Assembly: GCA_032881465.1 (NCBI GenBank)
Contig: CP126168.1
Coordinates: 1,178,001 to 1,242,000 of the forward strand
DNA from: Parvibaculaceae bacterium PLY_AMNH_Bact1
Lineage (GTDB): Bacteria; Pseudomonadota; Alphaproteobacteria; Parvibaculales; Parvibaculaceae
DNA length: 64,000 nucleotides
Reading direction: 5' to 3'
Shown here: piece after piece, positions 55,039 to 64,000 of the stretch
Position numbering within the stretch: position 1 is the stretch's first letter
Layout of the letters: every line of letters starts with the position of its first letter
Position numbers and translations under genes: made by a program
The notes under the pieces: model-generated
Database searches by the model: none
The model's input: the letters and a program-made list of their open reading frames with translations, nothing else
What the model was told of the DNA's origin: nothing

Positions 55039-56457
55039 ATGCCATTTAAACTCGCCATTGTCGGCCGCCCCAATGTGGGCAAATCGACCCTTTTCAACCG
55101 TCTGGTTGGAAAGAAGCTGGCGCTCGTCGATGACACGCCCGGCGTCACCCGAGATCGGCGAGAGGGCGACGCGAGCATCGCAGACATTGAATTTACAATC
55201 GTTGATACAGCTGGCCTCGAAGATGCCAAAGGCGATGTGCTGGAAGCTCGCATGCAGCGGGGGACTGAGCTCGCAATCTCAGAAGCCGATGTCTGCCTGC
55301 TGCTCGTCGACGCCCGTGCCGGGATCACGCCAGCAGATGCATATTTCTCCCAGCTTCTGAGGAAAGTGGAGACCCCGGTCATTCTGGCTGCCAACAAGTG
55401 CGAAGGGGGCGCTGGAGAGGCAGGGCGAATGGAGGCTTACGAACTGGGTCTCGGCGCACCGCTGCCCCTTTCCGCTGAACATGGTGAAGGGCTGGGCGAT
55501 CTCTATGACGCGCTTCTGCCATTTGCCAAAGCCTTTGAAGAAGCTGAAGCCAACCAGGCCGTGGACGAAGCGTTGGGAGACGAAGAGGGGTTCGACCCAG
55601 ACGCTCCATATGAGCCTGACCTTGAAACACCTCTGCGTGTCGCAGTAGTGGGACGTCCGAATGCTGGTAAGTCCACATTGATCAATCAATTGTTGGGTGA
55701 AGACCGGATGTTGACCGGTCCAGAAGCAGGCATCACCCGCGACTCCATCGGTGTTGAATGGGAGTGGCGCGGACGGCGGGTGAAGCTGCATGACACAGCC
55801 GGGCTCAGACGTCGCGCGCGGGTGACAAAGAAACTCGAAAAACTCTCAGCGGCAGATGCACTCAGAGCTGTCCGCTTTGCGGAAGTTGTCGTCATTCTGA
55901 TCGATGCGACCATTCCCTTCGAAAAACAGGATCTGCACATCACAGACTTGGTTGAGCAGGAAGGGCGCGCGCTGGTCATTGCGGTCAACAAATGGGACCT
56001 GGTAGAAACGCCACAAAAGACCATGGAAGACCTGAAGGAGAAGTTGGGGCGCCTCCTGCCACAGGTCCGTGGTGTGCCCATCGTCACCTTCTCTGCATTA
56101 ACGGGGAAGGGCGTTGAGAAATTGATGCCAAAGATTGAAGAAATCCACAGCATCTGGAACGCACGCATTCCAACCGCAAAACTCAATAAGTGGTTGAGCG
56201 TGACGTCGTCAAAAAATCCACCACCAGCATCAAGGGGCCGGCCGGTCACATTGCGCTATGCAACCCAGGTAAAGAGCCGTCCACCAACCTTTGCAATTTT
56301 CTCAAGCCGGGCGCATGAAGTGCCGACATCTTACAAGCGCTACCTTGTGAACACACTCCGGGAAGAATTTGATCTGCGGGGCGTTCCCATCCGGCTGAAT
56401 ATGCGCAAACGCGATAACCCATTTGCCGACAAAGCAAAAAAGCGCAAACTGGGTTAG
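55039..56457 (+). CDS. der: Ribosome-assembly GTPase Der
   Basis: Tandem GTPase (472 residues) needed for 50S assembly. Domain 1: [17 protein letters not shown] (G1, residues 8-24), [13 protein letters not shown], and AANKCE where the NKxD Asp is replaced by Glu. Domain 2: [18 protein letters not shown] (near 204), [20 protein letters not shown]-like C-terminal domain follows ([40 protein letters not shown]). The NKCE change in domain 1 is unusual and could alter guanine specificity there. Confidence 0.97.
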   Translation: MPFKLAIVGRPNVGKSTLFNRLVGKKLALVDDTPGVTRDRREGDASIADIEFTIVDTAGLEDAKGDVLEARMQRGTELAISEADVCLLLVDARAGITPADAYFSQLLRKVETPVILAANKCEGGAGEAGRMEAYELGLGAPLPLSAEHGEGLGDLYDALLPFAKAFEEAEANQAVDEALGDEEGFDPDAPYEPDLETPLRVAVVGRPNAGKSTLINQLLGEDRMLTGPEAGITRDSIGVEWEWRGRRVKLHDTAGLRRRARVTKKLEKLSAADALRAVRFAEVVVILIDATIPFEKQDLHITDLVEQEGRALVIAVNKWDLVETPQKTMEDLKEKLGRLLPQVRGVPIVTFSALTGKGVEKLMPKIEEIHSIWNARIPTAKLNKWLSVTSSKNPPPASRGRPVTLRYATQVKSRPPTFAIFSSRAHEVPTSYKRYLVNTLREEFDLRGVPIRLNMRKRDNPFADKAKKRKLG

Positions 56458-56517
56458 AGAATTTCCAGCGGAAGTTGCAGACTTCAGCGTCCGGAAATGC
56501 GTAAAGCAAGGAATATG

Positions 56518-56554
56518 GAGCCTGGTTTTGAGTTTATCAAAACCCAGAAGGCTC
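56518..56554. terminator. Bidirectional hairpin between der and the ABC-F gene
   Basis: GGTTTTGA (56524-56531) pairs with TCAAAACC (56537-56544) around a 5-base loop, and outer GAGCCT (56518-56523) pairs with AGGCTC (56549-56554). The outer arm reaches the stop codon of the convergent ABC-F gene, so it can serve both genes. Confidence 0.65.
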
Positions 56555-58149
56555 TAGTTCGGTGCAAGCTGAACAACATCAGATACATTCATGTTCTCGA
56601 CAAAAAACGGATCGTGCGACGTAAATATCAGCGCGCCGCGATAGGTTTTAAGAGCTGCCTCCAGTGCTTCTAACGCGTCCACGTCCAAGTGATTGCTGGG
56701 TTCATCCAACAAGAGGAGTTGTGCAGGCTCTGGGCAATTGAGCAGGCGCACCAGGTCGGCCCGTAAGCGCTCTCCGGCACTGAGCTGGTCGAACGCTGTC
56801 ACTGCTTTCTCACCTCGCAGGCCGGCTCGGGCGAGGCTCGTTCGGATGTCCGTCTCTTGCCAATGAGGGCGATATGCGAGACAGCGGGCGAGCGGCGTAT
56901 TCGTGAGCGCATGCTTCTCACGCTGCAGCAAATATCCAGCGGGCACGTGTCGGCTCACAGTACCTTTGTCTGGGGCTTTTTGTCCGGCGATCAGGTCTAG
57001 AAGCGTGGATTTGCCGCTGCCATTTGCTCCATCCAGATGGAGACGCTGAGGTCCTTTGACTGCTAATCCAAACTTGTTCAAAAGGCTTCGGGCACCATAG
57101 CTAAAGCTGAGCTCCTCCAGATTGAGGACAGGTTGTTGCGGGTGAACTTCACTGGCAGTAGCATCAAACTGGACAGAGGGTGTTTCCTTATGCCTGGCGC
57201 GAGCTATGGCAACACGGTCGTTAGCGGCCGTCAGGCGGGCTTGTTTGATCTGGCTAAGCCTGCTGGTCGTGTGTTGGCTCCGGGCCTTGCGTCCATCGAG
57301 AACAATTTTTGGCTGGCCACCCTGCACGCGTTCACGACGACCCTTGGCCGCTTTTCGTTCCTGGCGTTCGCGAGCGACCTGTTGATCTCGTTTGGCTTGC
57401 CGTTCGGCTTGTTTTGCATGGGCAATCCGGGCGAGTGCAGCATCTTCTTGAGCCGTTTTTTCCGTTAGATAATGGGTGTAATTTCCGCCATAGACGTCAA
57501 GGCCCGTCGGTGTGAGTTCCCAAATTTCATCTGGAAGATTAAGCAAATGCCGGTCATGAGAGATGAGAAGCCAGGCAAACGGTGCATTGCGTAGCCAGGT
57601 CTCAAGCCAGGCTCGACCTTCCTGATCCAGATGGTTGGAAGGTTCATCCAGGATGAGGAGATCGGGCGCTGTCTGCTGGGTACCCAAAATTTGTAGTCTG
57701 AGCCATTCGCCACCACTGAGGTCGGTGATCAAGTGCGTTGGGGGCAGGTGTCCCAAGCCCACCTCCTGAAGCCTCCGACATAGGGTGGCTTCAAGATCCC
57801 AATCATCAGCAATGAGGACCATGTCCTCCGCCGTTGCTTTGCCTGCCTGGCTTCGTGCTAGCGCGTCGAATTTGCGCCCAACATTTAGGTAATCCACCAC
57901 GCGCATGTTTTGCAGGGGCGTCGCGTCCTGTGCCAGCAAGACAACCTGCCCATGAACCGCGAGGCTGCCGCGCGCAGGTGCAATGTCATTCACAAGCAGT
58001 CGGGACAAGGTCGACTTGCCGCTGCCATTGTGGCCGACAAGCGCAACGCGTTGGCCAGCTCTGATGGAAAAAGTTAAGTCTGAAAAGAGTTCTGCGCCGT
58101 CAGGCAACAGGTAGGCGAGGTTATCGCCTGCAACCAAAAATGGCGGCAT
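56554..58149 (-). CDS. ABC-F family ATPase
   Basis: Soluble protein of 531 residues with two ABC ATPase domains and no membrane part. Domain 1: VALVGHNGSGKSTLSRLLVN (near 34), LSGGEWLRLQI, LLILDEPSNHLDQ; domain 2: LDGANGSGKSTLLDLIAG (near 377), LSAGERLRADL, LLLLDEPSNHLD. The inter-domain linker (about 240-320) is long and highly basic, as in ABC-F proteins that enter the ribosomal E site. It could rescue stalled ribosomes or protect from antibiotics; which subgroup is uncertain. Convergent with der. Confidence 0.92.
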   Translation of the reverse strand: MPPFLVAGDNLAYLLPDGAELFSDLTFSIRAGQRVALVGHNGSGKSTLSRLLVNDIAPARGSLAVHGQVVLLAQDATPLQNMRVVDYLNVGRKFDALARSQAGKATAEDMVLIADDWDLEATLCRRLQEVGLGHLPPTHLITDLSGGEWLRLQILGTQQTAPDLLILDEPSNHLDQEGRAWLETWLRNAPFAWLLISHDRHLLNLPDEIWELTPTGLDVYGGNYTHYLTEKTAQEDAALARIAHAKQAERQAKRDQQVARERQERKAAKGRRERVQGGQPKIVLDGRKARSQHTTSRLSQIKQARLTAANDRVAIARARHKETPSVQFDATASEVHPQQPVLNLEELSFSYGARSLLNKFGLAVKGPQRLHLDGANGSGKSTLLDLIAGQKAPDKGTVSRHVPAGYLLQREKHALTNTPLARCLAYRPHWQETDIRTSLARAGLRGEKAVTAFDQLSAGERLRADLVRLLNCPEPAQLLLLDEPSNHLDVDALEALEAALKTYRGALIFTSHDPFFVENMNVSDVVQLAPN

Positions 58150-58300
58150 GGATCAAATCTCCGGCAAGAGGAATTCCTTATGCTCGGTCTATTTGTCCAT
58201 CGTCCTTTTCCTTAAGCGGTTCGGTTGTCAGTATTGCAATGACTAAGGTAGGGAGGCCCACATCGAATGACAAGGGATGCCAGGCCCCGATGCGCCAGCG

Positions 58301-59011
58301 TTAGGCTTGGAAAGCCACAACCTCTCCGTGGCGGGTACAAGTTTCACTCACCAGATCAAGGAAAAGCGGGGCAATATCTTCTGGGGTCTTGAGCGTCTCC
58401 GGGTCTTCCCCCGGCATGGCTTTTGCCCGCATCTTGGTCGCGATGGGACCCGGACTCACCATATTGATGCGCAATTCAGTCTTCTCCACTTCATGCGCCC
58501 AGGTTTTGACCAGAGCCTCTAGTGCCGCTTTTGATACGGAATAGGCGCCCCAGAATGGCCGGCATTTTTGTGCGGCACCAGATGTCACAAAGACGGCGCG
58601 TCCAGCTTCTGCCCGTTGCAGTAGTGGATCCAGTGACCGGATCAGGCGATAATTCGTTGTGACATTGACGGCGAAGGTCTTGTCCCACTCGTCTGGTGAG
58701 ATGTGCCCGGTTGGTGTGAGCGGCCCAAGAACACCTGCATTGCCAACAAGGATATCAAGCTTGCCCCAGCGCTCGAAGATCGTCCCACCCAGGCGGTCAA
58801 TCGCATCGAAATCAGTAAGGTCGAGGGGGACGAGCGTCGCGGTCCCGCCAGCTTTCTGGATTTCGTCATCGACCTCTTCCAGGGCACCGACTGTACGTGC
58901 CACGAGGATGACGTGAGCCCCTTCAGCCGCTAATGCGAGCGCAACAGCTCGGCCTATTCCACGTGACGCGCCTGTAATCAGCGCAAGCTTATCTGCAAGT
59001 CGTCCTGCCAT
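58301..59011 (-). CDS. Short-chain dehydrogenase/reductase
   Basis: SDR of 236 residues: LITGASRGIGRAVALALAAE (cofactor loop), DILVGNAGVLGPLTP (NAG motif), YSVSKAALEALVKTWAHEVE (Tyr-x-x-x-Lys) and NMVSPGPIATKMR. The Arg after the second glycine (SRGIG) favours NADP. It lies 14 bases after purF on the same strand and is probably the last gene of the radA-cvpA-purF operon; homologues follow purF in many alphaproteobacteria. Role unknown. Confidence 0.92.
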   Translation of the reverse strand: MAGRLADKLALITGASRGIGRAVALALAAEGAHVILVARTVGALEEVDDEIQKAGGTATLVPLDLTDFDAIDRLGGTIFERWGKLDILVGNAGVLGPLTPTGHISPDEWDKTFAVNVTTNYRLIRSLDPLLQRAEAGRAVFVTSGAAQKCRPFWGAYSVSKAALEALVKTWAHEVEKTELRINMVSPGPIATKMRAKAMPGEDPETLKTPEDIAPLFLDLVSETCTRHGEVVAFQA

Positions 59012-59025
59012 AATCGAGTCTGCTC

Positions 59026-60591
59026 TTAAGCGATTTCCGTCAGCAGTGACAGCTGGGCGGAGCGTTTTTCTTGTTGGTGATCGATAAGCGCGGTTGGGTA
59101 GTCGCCGGTGAAATAATGATCGGCGAATTGCGGGTTGTCATTGTCGCGGCCTTCGAACCCTAGGGCTCGATAGAGACCATCAACGGACACGAATGCCAGA
59201 CTGTCGACGCCGATATAGTTGCGCATGCCTTCCAGATCATAGTTTGCGGCGAGCAACTGGTCCCGCTCCGGCGTGTCGATACCGTAAAAGTCTGGGTGGG
59301 TAATGGGCGGACTGGAAATGCGCATATGCACTTCCTTTGCGCCCGCCTCATACATCATTTTGACGATTTTCGCAGAGGTCGTTCCGCGCACGATACTGTC
59401 GTCGACAAGAATGATCCGTTTCCCCTCAACAAGCGCCTTGTTTGCATTGTGCTTAAGGCGGACACCGAGTGCCCGAATATGCTGTGTGGGTTCGATAAAA
59501 GTACGGCCCACATAGTGATTTCGGATGATGCCGAGTTCGAACGGAATATTGGCTTCCGCTGCATACCCAATGGCTGCCGGAACACCGGAGTCCGGAACGG
59601 GGATCACCACGTCTGCGTCGACATGTGACTCGCGGGCAAGCTCTTCGCCGGTCCGGCGACGAACATTGTAAACGCTCTGCCCCCCCACAACGCTGTCAGG
59701 GCGCGCGAAATAGATATATTCAAATACGCAGGGCCGCGGCTGCATTGGTGGGAATGGATGCAGACTTTCAATTCCATCTTTGGTTGCAACAATCACTTCG
59801 CCGGGCTCGATCTCGCGGACAAAGCTTGCACCGATAATGTCGAGTGCGACGGTTTCTGATGTGAGGATAGGTGCCCCATCAAGCTCGCCGAGGATCAAAG
59901 GACGGATGCCAAGCGGATCACGTGCACCAATCAGCTTTTTATTGGTAAGTGCAACAAGTGCATAGGCGCCCTGAATCTGTCGGAGCGCATCAACAAAACG
60001 GTTCGTTGTGCGGTCGTGCCTGCCACGGGCCACAAGTTGCAGGATGACTTCTGTGTCCGACGTGGACTGAAAGATGGCGCCAGAGCGAACCAGATCGTCT
60101 CGCAGTGTCAGCGCATTGGTCAGATTGCCATTATGGGCGATGGCGAAGCCGCCGCCCCACAAGTCCGCGAATAAGGGCTGAACATTGCGTAAGATGGTTC
60201 CGCCGGTGGTCGAATAGCGCACATGACCGATGGCCCCTGTACCTGCCAGTCGATCCATCATCTTGGCGCTGGTGAAATGGTCGCCCACAAGCCCCATGCG
60301 CCGTTCAGAATGGAAATGCTCTCCGTCAAAGGAAACGAGGCCTGCGGCTTCCTGTCCGCGGTGCTGCAGGGCGTGCATACCAAGAGCTGTCAGAGCTGCT
60401 GCATCGGGATGGCCGAATATGCCAAAGACGCCGCACTCTTCGCGCAGTCGGTCTGCGTAGAGTTCGTCATGGCTGTCCAGAATGACACTGGCACCTTCGC
60501 CATGGGCAGGCGTGTTGTGTTGCATTTGAGTTGCGGCCATTGAGCCTGATAAATCTACCGTGGAACCGTTCTTGGAACCTGTCTCGGACAT
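59026..60591 (-). CDS. purF: Amidophosphoribosyltransferase
   Basis: First enzyme of purine synthesis (521 residues), transferring glutamine nitrogen to PRPP. The N-terminal nucleophile glutaminase begins at the Cys of EECGVFGIFGH, and the phosphoribosyltransferase domain has IILVDDSIVRGTTSAKIVKM (PRPP loop). Cys is residue 53 from ATG 60591, a longer leader than the roughly 11-residue propeptide of Bacillus; an internal ATG at 60540 would leave 35 residues. The leader must be removed for activity. It follows cvpA by 15 bases. Confidence 0.96.
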   Translation of the reverse strand: MSETGSKNGSTVDLSGSMAATQMQHNTPAHGEGASVILDSHDELYADRLREECGVFGIFGHPDAAALTALGMHALQHRGQEAAGLVSFDGEHFHSERRMGLVGDHFTSAKMMDRLAGTGAIGHVRYSTTGGTILRNVQPLFADLWGGGFAIAHNGNLTNALTLRDDLVRSGAIFQSTSDTEVILQLVARGRHDRTTNRFVDALRQIQGAYALVALTNKKLIGARDPLGIRPLILGELDGAPILTSETVALDIIGASFVREIEPGEVIVATKDGIESLHPFPPMQPRPCVFEYIYFARPDSVVGGQSVYNVRRRTGEELARESHVDADVVIPVPDSGVPAAIGYAAEANIPFELGIIRNHYVGRTFIEPTQHIRALGVRLKHNANKALVEGKRIILVDDSIVRGTTSAKIVKMMYEAGAKEVHMRISSPPITHPDFYGIDTPERDQLLAANYDLEGMRNYIGVDSLAFVSVDGLYRALGFEGRDNDNPQFADHYFTGDYPTALIDHQQEKRSAQLSLLTEIA

Positions 60592-60606
60592 CTGGGTGAT
60601 CGTCCT

Positions 60607-61251
60607 CTATTCCTGTGTGGCTTCGAAAAGTTGATCGAGCCCCCTCCGTTCGGAAGGCTTATACCCTGTCGTATCGTCGCTGTCAGTGTCTGATTTAGGC
60701 TCTTCTGTCCCCGAGTCTGCTGGGGGCGCTGTACGTCGTCCCTCTGGGGTGAAAAAGGGTTCTGTCGGCGCCGTCGACTGCTCGGCTGCCAGAGAGGAGA
60801 GGCCACCTGCGACAAAGTCCACCAACGGCAAAAGACGCGCATCAGCGATCCATTGGGGGCGATCTTCGCGGTCCGGGACGAGCCAGGTAAAGAGCAGAAA
60901 CGCAATGGCGACAACAAGAAGTCCTCGAAATACACCAAAAATGAAGCCAAGAGAACGGTCAAGAAAGCCGATCTCGCCGCCATGCGCCCGGTCGGTCCAT
61001 CGATAGGTGAGTGCCGATATGGCGATATAGACAACCCCGAATATCCCAGCGCCGGATATAGCAAGCGCGAGCCAGTAGGGTTCAACGATTGCCTGCACCA
61101 ATGGGATGAGCAGTGGATAGAGGAGCAGGGCTGCCAGAGCTGCGACAACCCAGGCAAGGATCGACAATATCTCGCTCGCAAATCCTCGCACCATGGCCAG
61201 GAGGCCGGATACAACCATTATCGCGATAACTGCAATATCAAAAAGGGTCAT
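60607..61251 (-). CDS. cvpA: CvpA family membrane protein
   Basis: A 214-residue protein with four hydrophobic segments in the first 130 residues (DIAVIAIMVVSGLLAMVRGF, ILAWVVAALAALLLYPLLIP, the VVYIAISALTYRW stretch and GVFRGLLVVAIAFLLFTWLV) and a polar Pro/Thr/Asp-rich tail. CvpA was named for colicin V production; later work links it to envelope integrity. It precedes purF as in E. coli. ATG 61251 (MTLFDIAVIA) is chosen over an upstream start at 61290. Confidence 0.92.
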   Translation of the reverse strand: MTLFDIAVIAIMVVSGLLAMVRGFASEILSILAWVVAALAALLLYPLLIPLVQAIVEPYWLALAISGAGIFGVVYIAISALTYRWTDRAHGGEIGFLDRSLGFIFGVFRGLLVVAIAFLLFTWLVPDREDRPQWIADARLLPLVDFVAGGLSSLAAEQSTAPTEPFFTPEGRRTAPPADSGTEEPKSDTDSDDTTGYKPSERRGLDQLFEATQE

Positions 61252-61319
61252 GACGGGTCTGTCCCCCAACTCGAACGCCACATAGGCCAAGTCTAACGCT
61301 CTCGTGGACCTGGGTCACC

Positions 61320-62732
61320 TTATGCTTCACGGGCTTGTGGCGCAGATGTCTCACCTGTCGACAGTTTGGCAATTAAATCGCCCAGGTCTTCCAATTCCGT
61401 CAGCTTCAGCTTGCCCGCCGGTGGTTTCTGGCGCCCTGCGGCTTTCGGCAGAATAGCGTGCTTAAAGCCAAGTTTCTCTGCTTCTTTGAGCCGTGCTTCC
61501 ATCTGACTGACGGGGCGAAGAGAGCCGGAAAGAGAAATTTCACCAAACAGAACCGTATCTGGCGGAATGGAAAGGCCTGAAAGGGATGAGATGAGAGCCC
61601 CGGCGACGGCCAGATCGGCAGCGGGCTCGCCAATACGCAAGCCGCCCGCGACATTAAGGTAGACATCCTGGTTCCCGATAGAGAGCCCACAGCGGGCTTC
61701 GAGGACTGCAAGTACCATTGAAAGTCGTCCGCTGTCCCAGCCGATGACCGCTCGCCGTGGCGTGCCAAGCGCACTTTGTGCAACCAAAGCCTGGATTTCC
61801 ACGAGAACAGGGCGCGTGCCTTCAATTCCGGCAAAAACTGCGGCACCACTTGCTTCCCGGTCGCGTTCGCCGATGAAGAGGGCAGATGGGTTTTCAACCT
61901 CCATCAGGCCGCCTTCTGCCATTTCGAACACACCGATTTCGTTTGCCGGGCCAAACCGATTCTTCACCGCGCGAAGAATCCGGAAATGATGTCCACGCTC
62001 GCCTTCGAAATAGAGCACCGTGTCGACCATATGCTCGACAACTTTGGGACCCGCAATCTGACCATCTTTGGTGACGTGGCCGACAATGATCATGGCTGCG
62101 CCGGATTTTTTGGCAAATCGTGTGAGTTCCTGCGCAGACGCACGAACTTGGCTGACTGTCCCCGGTGCGGAATCAAGGGCGTCCGTCCACATGGTCTGAA
62201 CAGAATCGATCACAATCGCATCAGGCGTCGGACCCTCTTGCAAGGTCGCGAGGATGTCTCGGAGGTTCGTCTCTGCGCCGAGCGAGACCGGCGCATCATC
62301 AAGCCCCAGACGCCTGGCCCGCATGCGCACTTGGTCGATCGCCTCCTCGCCGGAAATATAAACCGCTTCAGCCCCGCTGCGGGCAAGGACGGCCATTGCC
62401 TGAAGCAAAAGTGTCGATTTCCCGATGCCGGGATCGCCGCCGACAAGCACAGCTGAGCCAGGGACAAGACCGCCACCCAGCACCCGATCGAATTCTTTCA
62501 GTCCCGTGGTCCGCCGAGGTGTTTCTGTCGCCTCACCTTGCAGTGGCACGAGGGCAATCTGTCGGCCCTTTTTGGTCGAGCTCGCCTTAGCCGGACCACC
62601 AGCAACGCCGGAGCTTTCGGCAACTTCTTCGGTGATCGTGTTCCACTCGCCGCAGCCATCGCAGCGACCGGCCCAGCGCGGGGTCTGTGCACCGCAGGAT
62701 TGACAGACAAATTGACGACGGGCTTTTGCCAC
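61320..62732 (-). CDS. radA: DNA repair protein RadA
   Basis: A 470-residue RecA-like ATPase that drives branch migration in recombination. The N-terminal zinc finger is FVCQSCGAQTPRWAGRCDGC; Walker A is VGGDPGIGKSTLLLQAM; the RadA-specific KNRFGPANEIGVFEM follows; the C-terminal Lon-protease-like domain includes DLAVAGALISSLSG. It begins the core of the radA-cvpA-purF-SDR series and lies 43 bases after mlaF. Confidence 0.96.
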   Translation of the reverse strand: MAKARRQFVCQSCGAQTPRWAGRCDGCGEWNTITEEVAESSGVAGGPAKASSTKKGRQIALVPLQGEATETPRRTTGLKEFDRVLGGGLVPGSAVLVGGDPGIGKSTLLLQAMAVLARSGAEAVYISGEEAIDQVRMRARRLGLDDAPVSLGAETNLRDILATLQEGPTPDAIVIDSVQTMWTDALDSAPGTVSQVRASAQELTRFAKKSGAAMIIVGHVTKDGQIAGPKVVEHMVDTVLYFEGERGHHFRILRAVKNRFGPANEIGVFEMAEGGLMEVENPSALFIGERDREASGAAVFAGIEGTRPVLVEIQALVAQSALGTPRRAVIGWDSGRLSMVLAVLEARCGLSIGNQDVYLNVAGGLRIGEPAADLAVAGALISSLSGLSIPPDTVLFGEISLSGSLRPVSQMEARLKEAEKLGFKHAILPKAAGRQKPPAGKLKLTELEDLGDLIAKLSTGETSAPQAREA

Positions 62733-62775
62733 GGTCTTCCTTACAGATCGAGAGACGGCGCGTGAGGAACGGCCA

Positions 62776-63567
62776 TCAAGGTTTCAACACATCCATCTTG
62801 ATGGGTCCATCAGCGCGACCATGGATGAACTGATCCACATATTCATTGCCACTATTGTCGACTTCGTCACGGGTACCCGCCCAGATGATCTCACCTTTAT
62901 AGATCATCGCGATGTAATCGGCGATCTTTCGCGCACTTGCCATGTCATGGGTGATGGAAAGGGCTGTCGCGCCGAGCTTCTGCACGCTGTTGACGATTAA
63001 GTCGTTGATCACGTCAGCCATGATGGGATCAAGGCCCGTGGTGGGTTCATCGAAGAAAATGATTTCCGGGTCTGTTGCGATCGCGCGTGCCAGGCCCACA
63101 CGTTTCTGCATACCGCCAGACAGTTCCGCAGGAAAGAGAACACCAATGTCAGAAGTAAGCCCGACCTGGCCAAGCTTTTCGATCGCAATTTCCTTGGCGT
63201 CCTTGCGTTTCATGTTGCGACCCTGAATAAGGCCGAAGGCGACATTTTCCCAGACCGGCAGGCTGTCAAAAAGGGCAGCGTTCTGAAACAGCATGCCGAA
63301 CTTCCGAAGTGTTTTTTCGCGCTCGCTGGTGGAAAGTCGGGTGACATCTTTGCCGTCGACTTTGATGCTGCCTTTTTCCGGGCGGATGATCCCCAGTATG
63401 CTTTTGAGCATAACGGATTTGCCGCTGCCCGATCCCCCGATCACAACCAGCGACTTGCCCTTAGGGACCGTCAACGAGAGATCATGAAGGACAATTTTTT
63501 TGCCAAAGCGTTTGTGTACGTTATTCAGCTCAATCTTTATGTCTTTTGCCGGTACGGAAATATTCAT
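62776..63567 (-). CDS. mlaF: MlaF-type phospholipid-transport ATPase
   Basis: ABC ATPase of 263 residues for the Mla/Ttg2 pathway that moves phospholipids between the two membranes. VVIGGSGSGKSVMLKSILGI is Walker A with the Ser-Val that marks the MlaF group; ELSGGMQKRVGLARAIATDP is the signature with the family GGMQ; IIFFDEPTTGLDPIMADVIN is Walker B. It starts 12 bases after mlaE. No mlaD/mlaC genes are visible in the window; they may lie elsewhere. Confidence 0.92.
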   Translation of the reverse strand: MNISVPAKDIKIELNNVHKRFGKKIVLHDLSLTVPKGKSLVVIGGSGSGKSVMLKSILGIIRPEKGSIKVDGKDVTRLSTSEREKTLRKFGMLFQNAALFDSLPVWENVAFGLIQGRNMKRKDAKEIAIEKLGQVGLTSDIGVLFPAELSGGMQKRVGLARAIATDPEIIFFDEPTTGLDPIMADVINDLIVNSVQKLGATALSITHDMASARKIADYIAMIYKGEIIWAGTRDEVDNSGNEYVDQFIHGRADGPIKMDVLKP

Positions 63568-63579
63568 GGGGCGCCAGCC

Positions 63580-64000
63580 TTAAGACGAGAAGAAAAGCGA
63601 CGTCATCACATAGTTCGCCGCGAGAATGAGAATAGAGGCGTTGACCACAGCGTTGGTCGTCGCGCGGCCAACGCCTTGAGCACCGCCTCGACTGTGGAAC
63701 CCCTGATAGCAGCCCATCATCGCAATGATGAAGCCGAAGACCGAAGATTTGATGAGACCAGACGTCAGATCGTCCAGCTCCAAAAAGTCGACAGTGGTTT
63801 TGACGTAGACACCCGCATTGAAGTCTAGCGTCTGCGTGCCAACCACAAACCCTCCGAAAATACCGATCACATCGCCGACGAAAACAAGCGCAGGCAGAGT
63901 AATGACGGCAGCAACGACACGGGGCACGACCAGGTATTTGAACGGGTTGGTCGACAGGGTGGAGAGCGCGTCAATCTGTTCAGTGACCCGCATGGTCCCA
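63580..64000 (-). CDS. mlaE: MlaE-type phospholipid-transport permease (5' part outside window)
   Basis: C-terminal part of an MlaE family permease (DUF140). The frame is open to the window edge: GTMRVTEQIDALSTLSTNPF is the conserved mid-protein block, followed by two hydrophobic helices (VVAAVITLPALVFVGDVIGI and VFGFIIAMMGCYQGFHSRGG) and the C-terminal VGRATTNAVVNASILILAAN. About 140 of an expected 250-260 residues are present. An ATG at 63993 is internal, not the start. Confidence 0.9.
   Translation of the reverse strand, partial: GTMRVTEQIDALSTLSTNPFKYLVVPRVVAAVITLPALVFVGDVIGIFGGFVVGTQTLDFNAGVYVKTTVDFLELDDLTSGLIKSSVFGFIIAMMGCYQGFHSRGGAQGVGRATTNAVVNASILILAANYVMTSLFFSS

Noticed and set aside
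54642-55397. 251-codon minus-strand frame across the bamB/der junction
   Set aside because: Ser/Arg-rich antisense frame typical of high-G+C shadows; both plus-strand genes are certain.

Overview
This is a 64-kb piece of chromosome, almost certainly from an alphaproteobacterium, and probably a free-living aquatic member of the Hyphomicrobiales/Parvibaculales. That placement is inferred from gene content and order (mlaE-mlaF-radA-cvpA-purF, yfgM-like-bamB-der, psd-pssA behind an ATM1-type exporter), from a G+C-rich composition that looks like 55-60% by eye, and from a rhizobial-type palindromic repeat at 6820-6864. No rRNA or other species marker is present, so the placement is not firm. Coding density is high. 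I see no insertion sequence, integrase, prophage or CRISPR array.

Layout. 1-3435 (minus): two CurA-like NADP-dependent oxidoreductases flank a formylglycine-type sulfatase. 3616-8530 (plus): nadE, gltX and cimA. 8535-9567: a TetR repressor divergent from an NTF2/SnoaL-like gene, with a perfect 12+12 inverted repeat between them. 9630-16985: a RarD permease, a DnaB-like ATPase, a LOG-family enzyme (minus), a LysM protein, an ATM1-type exporter and the phosphatidylethanolamine genes psd-pssA. 17048-21997 (minus): padR followed by an RND periplasmic adaptor and pump. 22172-29155: two unrelated SAM methyltransferases (one Lys/Thr-repeat, one fused to a PilZ-like domain), an MMPL-type RND exporter and a membrane histidine kinase. 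29365-36026: YaiI-like protein, SDR, HI0933-type flavoprotein, MscS channel, and an amidohydrolase coupled to a DAPG/phloretin-hydrolase-like gene.

36068-38104 is the least ordinary stretch. An intact tRNA-Gln(CTG) gene and a degenerate fragment carrying its first 24 bases flank about 1.9 kb of visibly lower G+C. That segment holds an SDH-family Clp-fold serine proteinase, a small unknown ORF, a CtrA-like box, palindromes, and a terminator whose loop can pair with upstream sequence. It looks like a small tRNA-targeted cassette with no recombinase of its own.

38337-44989 (plus): Ppx/GppA with arginine-rich tails at both ends, rlmE, guaB, an RsmB-like methyltransferase and guaA (guanine nucleotide and rRNA-modification block). 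44993-49414: azoreductase/LysR divergent pair, a cytochrome c5-like gene broken by a frameshift and a stop, MarR, and a P450 translationally coupled to an NTF2-like gene. 49485-58149: TPR protein, membrane protein, SDR, panB, yfgM-like, bamB, der and an ABC-F ATPase. 58301-64000 (minus): SDR, purF, cvpA, radA, mlaF and the C-terminal part of mlaE, which runs off the window.

Start codons were chosen by ribosome-binding-site position and the expected family N-terminus. Functions are inferred from sequence motifs read by eye; no database search was possible.
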